NCBI RefSeq assembly: GCF_020616555.1
Contig: NZ_CP085173.1
Coordinates: forward strand, 7,456,001 to 7,520,000
DNA: 64,000 bases
Reading direction: 5' to 3'
Source: Streptomyces longhuiensis
GTDB lineage: Bacteria > Actinomycetota > Actinomycetes > Streptomycetales > Streptomycetaceae
Shown here: positions 62,385 to 64,000 of the stretch, in pieces
Numbering within the stretch: position 1 is the stretch's first letter
How the letters are laid out: each line of letters opens with the position of its first letter
The notes under the pieces: model-generated
Database searches by the model: none
Seen by the model: only the letters and a program-made list of their open reading frames with translations
Told to the model about the DNA's origin: nothing
Made by a program: the position numbers and the translations under genes

Positions 62385-63023
62385 ATGGAGCGAAAGCACG
62401 AGCGCCTCGCGACACCCTGGGCCGCCGGGGTGGCCGGGGTGGTGTTCGCGATCCTGATGGCCGCGGCGATCGTCCTGATGCGCATCGCCTTGCCCGACGG
62501 CACCGGCGGGGGCCACGTAACCGTCGGTGCCGGACAGCGCAGCGCCCTGCGGACGGCGCTGGAGCTGCTCCCGTTCGCCGGGATCGCCTTCCTGTGGTTC
62601 ATGGGCGCCGTGCGCGAGCATGCCGGAGAGGGCGAGGACCGGTTCTTGTCCACCGTGTTCCTGGGCAGTGGCCTGGTCTTCGTCGCCACCCTGTTCGGCG
62701 CTGCCGCGGCAGCGGGAACCGTGCTCGCCGAGAGTCAGCAGCACCCTCCCTTCGGCCGGCACTTCGCCTACGTCCTGATGACCACGTACTCCATGCGGAT
62801 GGCGGCCGTGTTCATCATCACGACGTCGACCATCGGCCGTCGTCTCGGCGTCCTTCCGCGCCCGCTCATCGTTTTCGGCTATCTGGCGGGCCTCACGCTG
62901 CTCGTGGTGGGAGCGAACGTGCCCTGGTCCGAACTGGTCTTCCCGGCCTGGGCGTTGCTCCTCAGCCTGAACATCCTGCGGGGTCGGCGTCCCGCCCGGC
63001 CGCAGCCGGTCACACCGACCTGA
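62385..63023 (+). CDS. membrane protein of unknown function
   Basis: 212 residues, not recognised. Five likely transmembrane helices (about residues 14-34, 60-75, 88-108, 130-148, 163-180), one external Gly-rich loop after the first, basic C-terminus. It follows the TMEM175-like gene on the same strand with a separate ribosome site (GGGAGA). The body is enriched in small residues typical of streptomycete membrane proteins. Confidence 0.85.
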   Translation: MERKHERLATPWAAGVAGVVFAILMAAAIVLMRIALPDGTGGGHVTVGAGQRSALRTALELLPFAGIAFLWFMGAVREHAGEGEDRFLSTVFLGSGLVFVATLFGAAAAAGTVLAESQQHPPFGRHFAYVLMTTYSMRMAAVFIITTSTIGRRLGVLPRPLIVFGYLAGLTLLVVGANVPWSELVFPAWALLLSLNILRGRRPARPQPVTPT

Positions 63024-63131
63024 GCCGATCGCACCGCTCACTCGAACGGTTGCCTTCTCGTCGCCGCATCCCGTCCGGACCCCGAGGGTGGTCACAGGGG
63101 GCTGACAGGGCTGTTGGAGAGGACCGATCCC

Positions 63132-63359
63132 GTGGTGAGGATTGCCGTCGACCTGAACCGTTGTCAGGGATACGCGCAGTGCGCGTTCCTCGCGCCGGAG
63201 ATCTTCGCCATGCACGGCGAGGAGGCACTGCTGTACGACCCGGAGGCCGACGAGGCGCAGCGCGCGAAGCTGGCCCAGGCCGCCGCTGCCTGCCCGGTTC
63301 AGGCCATCCTCGTCGACGCGGTGGACGTACCGGCCGAGGCGGTGTCCGGTGCTCGGTGA
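63132..63359 (+). CDS. [3Fe-4S] ferredoxin
   Basis: 75 residues with cysteines at 11, 17 and 54 (CQGYAQC and CP), the three-ligand pattern of [3Fe-4S] ferredoxins that feed actinobacterial P450s. GTG 63132 is nine bases after GGAGAGG; an in-frame TTG at 63114 would place that site inside the gene. The stop overlaps the start of the reductase gene. Confidence 0.92.
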   Translation: MVRIAVDLNRCQGYAQCAFLAPEIFAMHGEEALLYDPEADEAQRAKLAQAAAACPVQAILVDAVDVPAEAVSGAR

Positions 63360-64000
63360 CGGATACCTGGAACAGCTCAAACGCGAGGGCCGCATCGTCG
63401 TCGTGGGCGCCTCACTGGCCGGCCTGCGCGCTGCCGAGACCCTGCGGAGCGAGGGCTTCGCGGGCTCCCTGACCATCATCGGCGACGAGCCCCACGAGCC
63501 GTACGACCGGCCCCCGCTCTCCAAGCAGGTGCTGCTGGGCAGGGCCGGCGCCGACCGCACCGCACTGCCCAGGCTCCGATCGGTGGACGCCACCTGGCGG
63601 CTGGGTGTCCCGGCCACCGGCCTGGACAGGGCCGCGAGGCGGGTGCGGCTGGCCGACGGCGACGAGGTGCCGTACGACCGGCTGCTGATCGCCACCGGGG
63701 TCCGGGCGCGGCCCTGGCCGCGTGCGGCCGAGGCGGAACTCGACGGCGTCTTCGTCCTGCGGACCCGCGACGACAGTGCCGCGCTCGCGCGGCGGCTCGA
63801 CGCGGGACCCCAGCGGGTCCTCGTCATCGGGGCCGGGTTCACCGGCTCGGAGATCGCCTCCGCCTGCCGCGAACGCGGCCTCCCCGTCACCGTCGCCGAG
63901 CGCGGCGCGGCGCCCCTGGTCGGCGCCCTCGGCGGGGTGGTCGGCGCGGTCGCCGCCGAGCTCCAGCGCCAGCACGGTGTCGACCTGCGATGCGGGGTCA
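63349..64000 (+). CDS. ferredoxin reductase (FAD/NAD-dependent), 3' end missing
   Basis: Open to the window end, 217 codons visible. It begins at GTG 63349 inside the ferredoxin gene. FAD loop VVVGASLAGLRAAETL (about residues 19-34), PYDRPPLSKQ, the LLIATGVRARPWP block and NAD loop VLVIGAGFTGSEIASA (about 156-172) match rhodocoxin-reductase-type flavoproteins. It passes electrons from NAD(P)H to the coupled ferredoxin, probably for a P450 outside the window. Confidence 0.92.
   Translation, partial: MLGDGYLEQLKREGRIVVVGASLAGLRAAETLRSEGFAGSLTIIGDEPHEPYDRPPLSKQVLLGRAGADRTALPRLRSVDATWRLGVPATGLDRAARRVRLADGDEVPYDRLLIATGVRARPWPRAAEAELDGVFVLRTRDDSAALARRLDAGPQRVLVIGAGFTGSEIASACRERGLPVTVAERGAAPLVGALGGVVGAVAAELQRQHGVDLRCGV

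Overview
The window is very GC-rich, its codon third positions are almost all G or C, and many genes start with GTG or overlap as ATGA. Its families (IclR, GntR and PucR regulators, F420-type luciferase-like oxidoreductase, GH75 chitosanase, Ada-AlkA fusion) point to a Streptomyces or close relative. It reads as ordinary chromosomal DNA: no tRNA, rRNA, insertion sequence, integrase, phage gene or CRISPR array was seen. Genes are packed tightly and no gap without a gene exceeds 300 bases; the longest (about 256 bases, 47104-47359) is a promoter region.

Layout. 1-2575: end of a ROK protein, a cytochrome P450 and a PaaI-type thioesterase. 2673-7867: an IclR regulator behind a promoter with a 13+13 palindrome, then an OPT-family transporter, an M29/NicX-like metalloenzyme and a prolyl-iminopeptidase-like hydrolase, probably a peptide (or peptide-like) uptake and breakdown unit. 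7895-15797: a Gfo/Idh dehydrogenase divergent from a GntR regulator, then two tandem sugar-binding lipoproteins, a permease, an ATPase, a ROK sugar kinase and a membrane-anchored protein. Two TGTC-TGACA-like sites sit beside the two outer promoters and suggest shared GntR control.

16023-22020: single genes (PcaL-type fusion, metallo-beta-lactamase fold protein, an isochorismatase-fold protein without the usual Cys, exonuclease III, secreted SGNH hydrolase, an unknown protein). 22128-25326: gluABCD-type glutamate importer. 25381-33261: secreted hydrolase behind an array of GGTAAC half-sites, a membrane-anchored unknown, secreted gamma-glutamyltransferase with a 9-bp tandem repeat in its signal peptide, a GH75 chitosanase with an operator-like palindrome, methionine aminopeptidase divergent from a small XRE regulator, and a large unknown protein.

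33436-42292: reductive pyrimidine catabolism. Two beta-ureidopropionase paralogues, an omega-aminotransferase, a PucR regulator, a dihydropyrimidinase, an F420-type oxidoreductase and an NCS1 nucleobase permease would take uracil or thymine in and convert it through dihydropyrimidine and N-carbamoyl-beta-alanine to beta-alanine and its semialdehyde. No classical dihydropyrimidine dehydrogenase is present in the window.

42309-47103: small lipoprotein-like protein, AhpD-like protein, NarL-type two-component pair, AraC/GyrI regulator. 47360-54817: full dipeptide ABC importer translationally coupled to a cytoplasmic gamma-glutamyltransferase-like enzyme, suggesting import and cleavage of gamma-glutamyl peptides. 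54934-59934: inositol-phosphatase family enzyme, FAD oxidoreductase with a macro-domain protein, and alkylation repair genes (Ada-AlkA fusion, Ogt). 59961-60046 is a 14-bp tandem repeat between convergent genes. 60050-64000: Tat-type lipoprotein hydrolase, TMEM175-like channel, a membrane protein, a [3Fe-4S] ferredoxin and a ferredoxin reductase cut by the window end.
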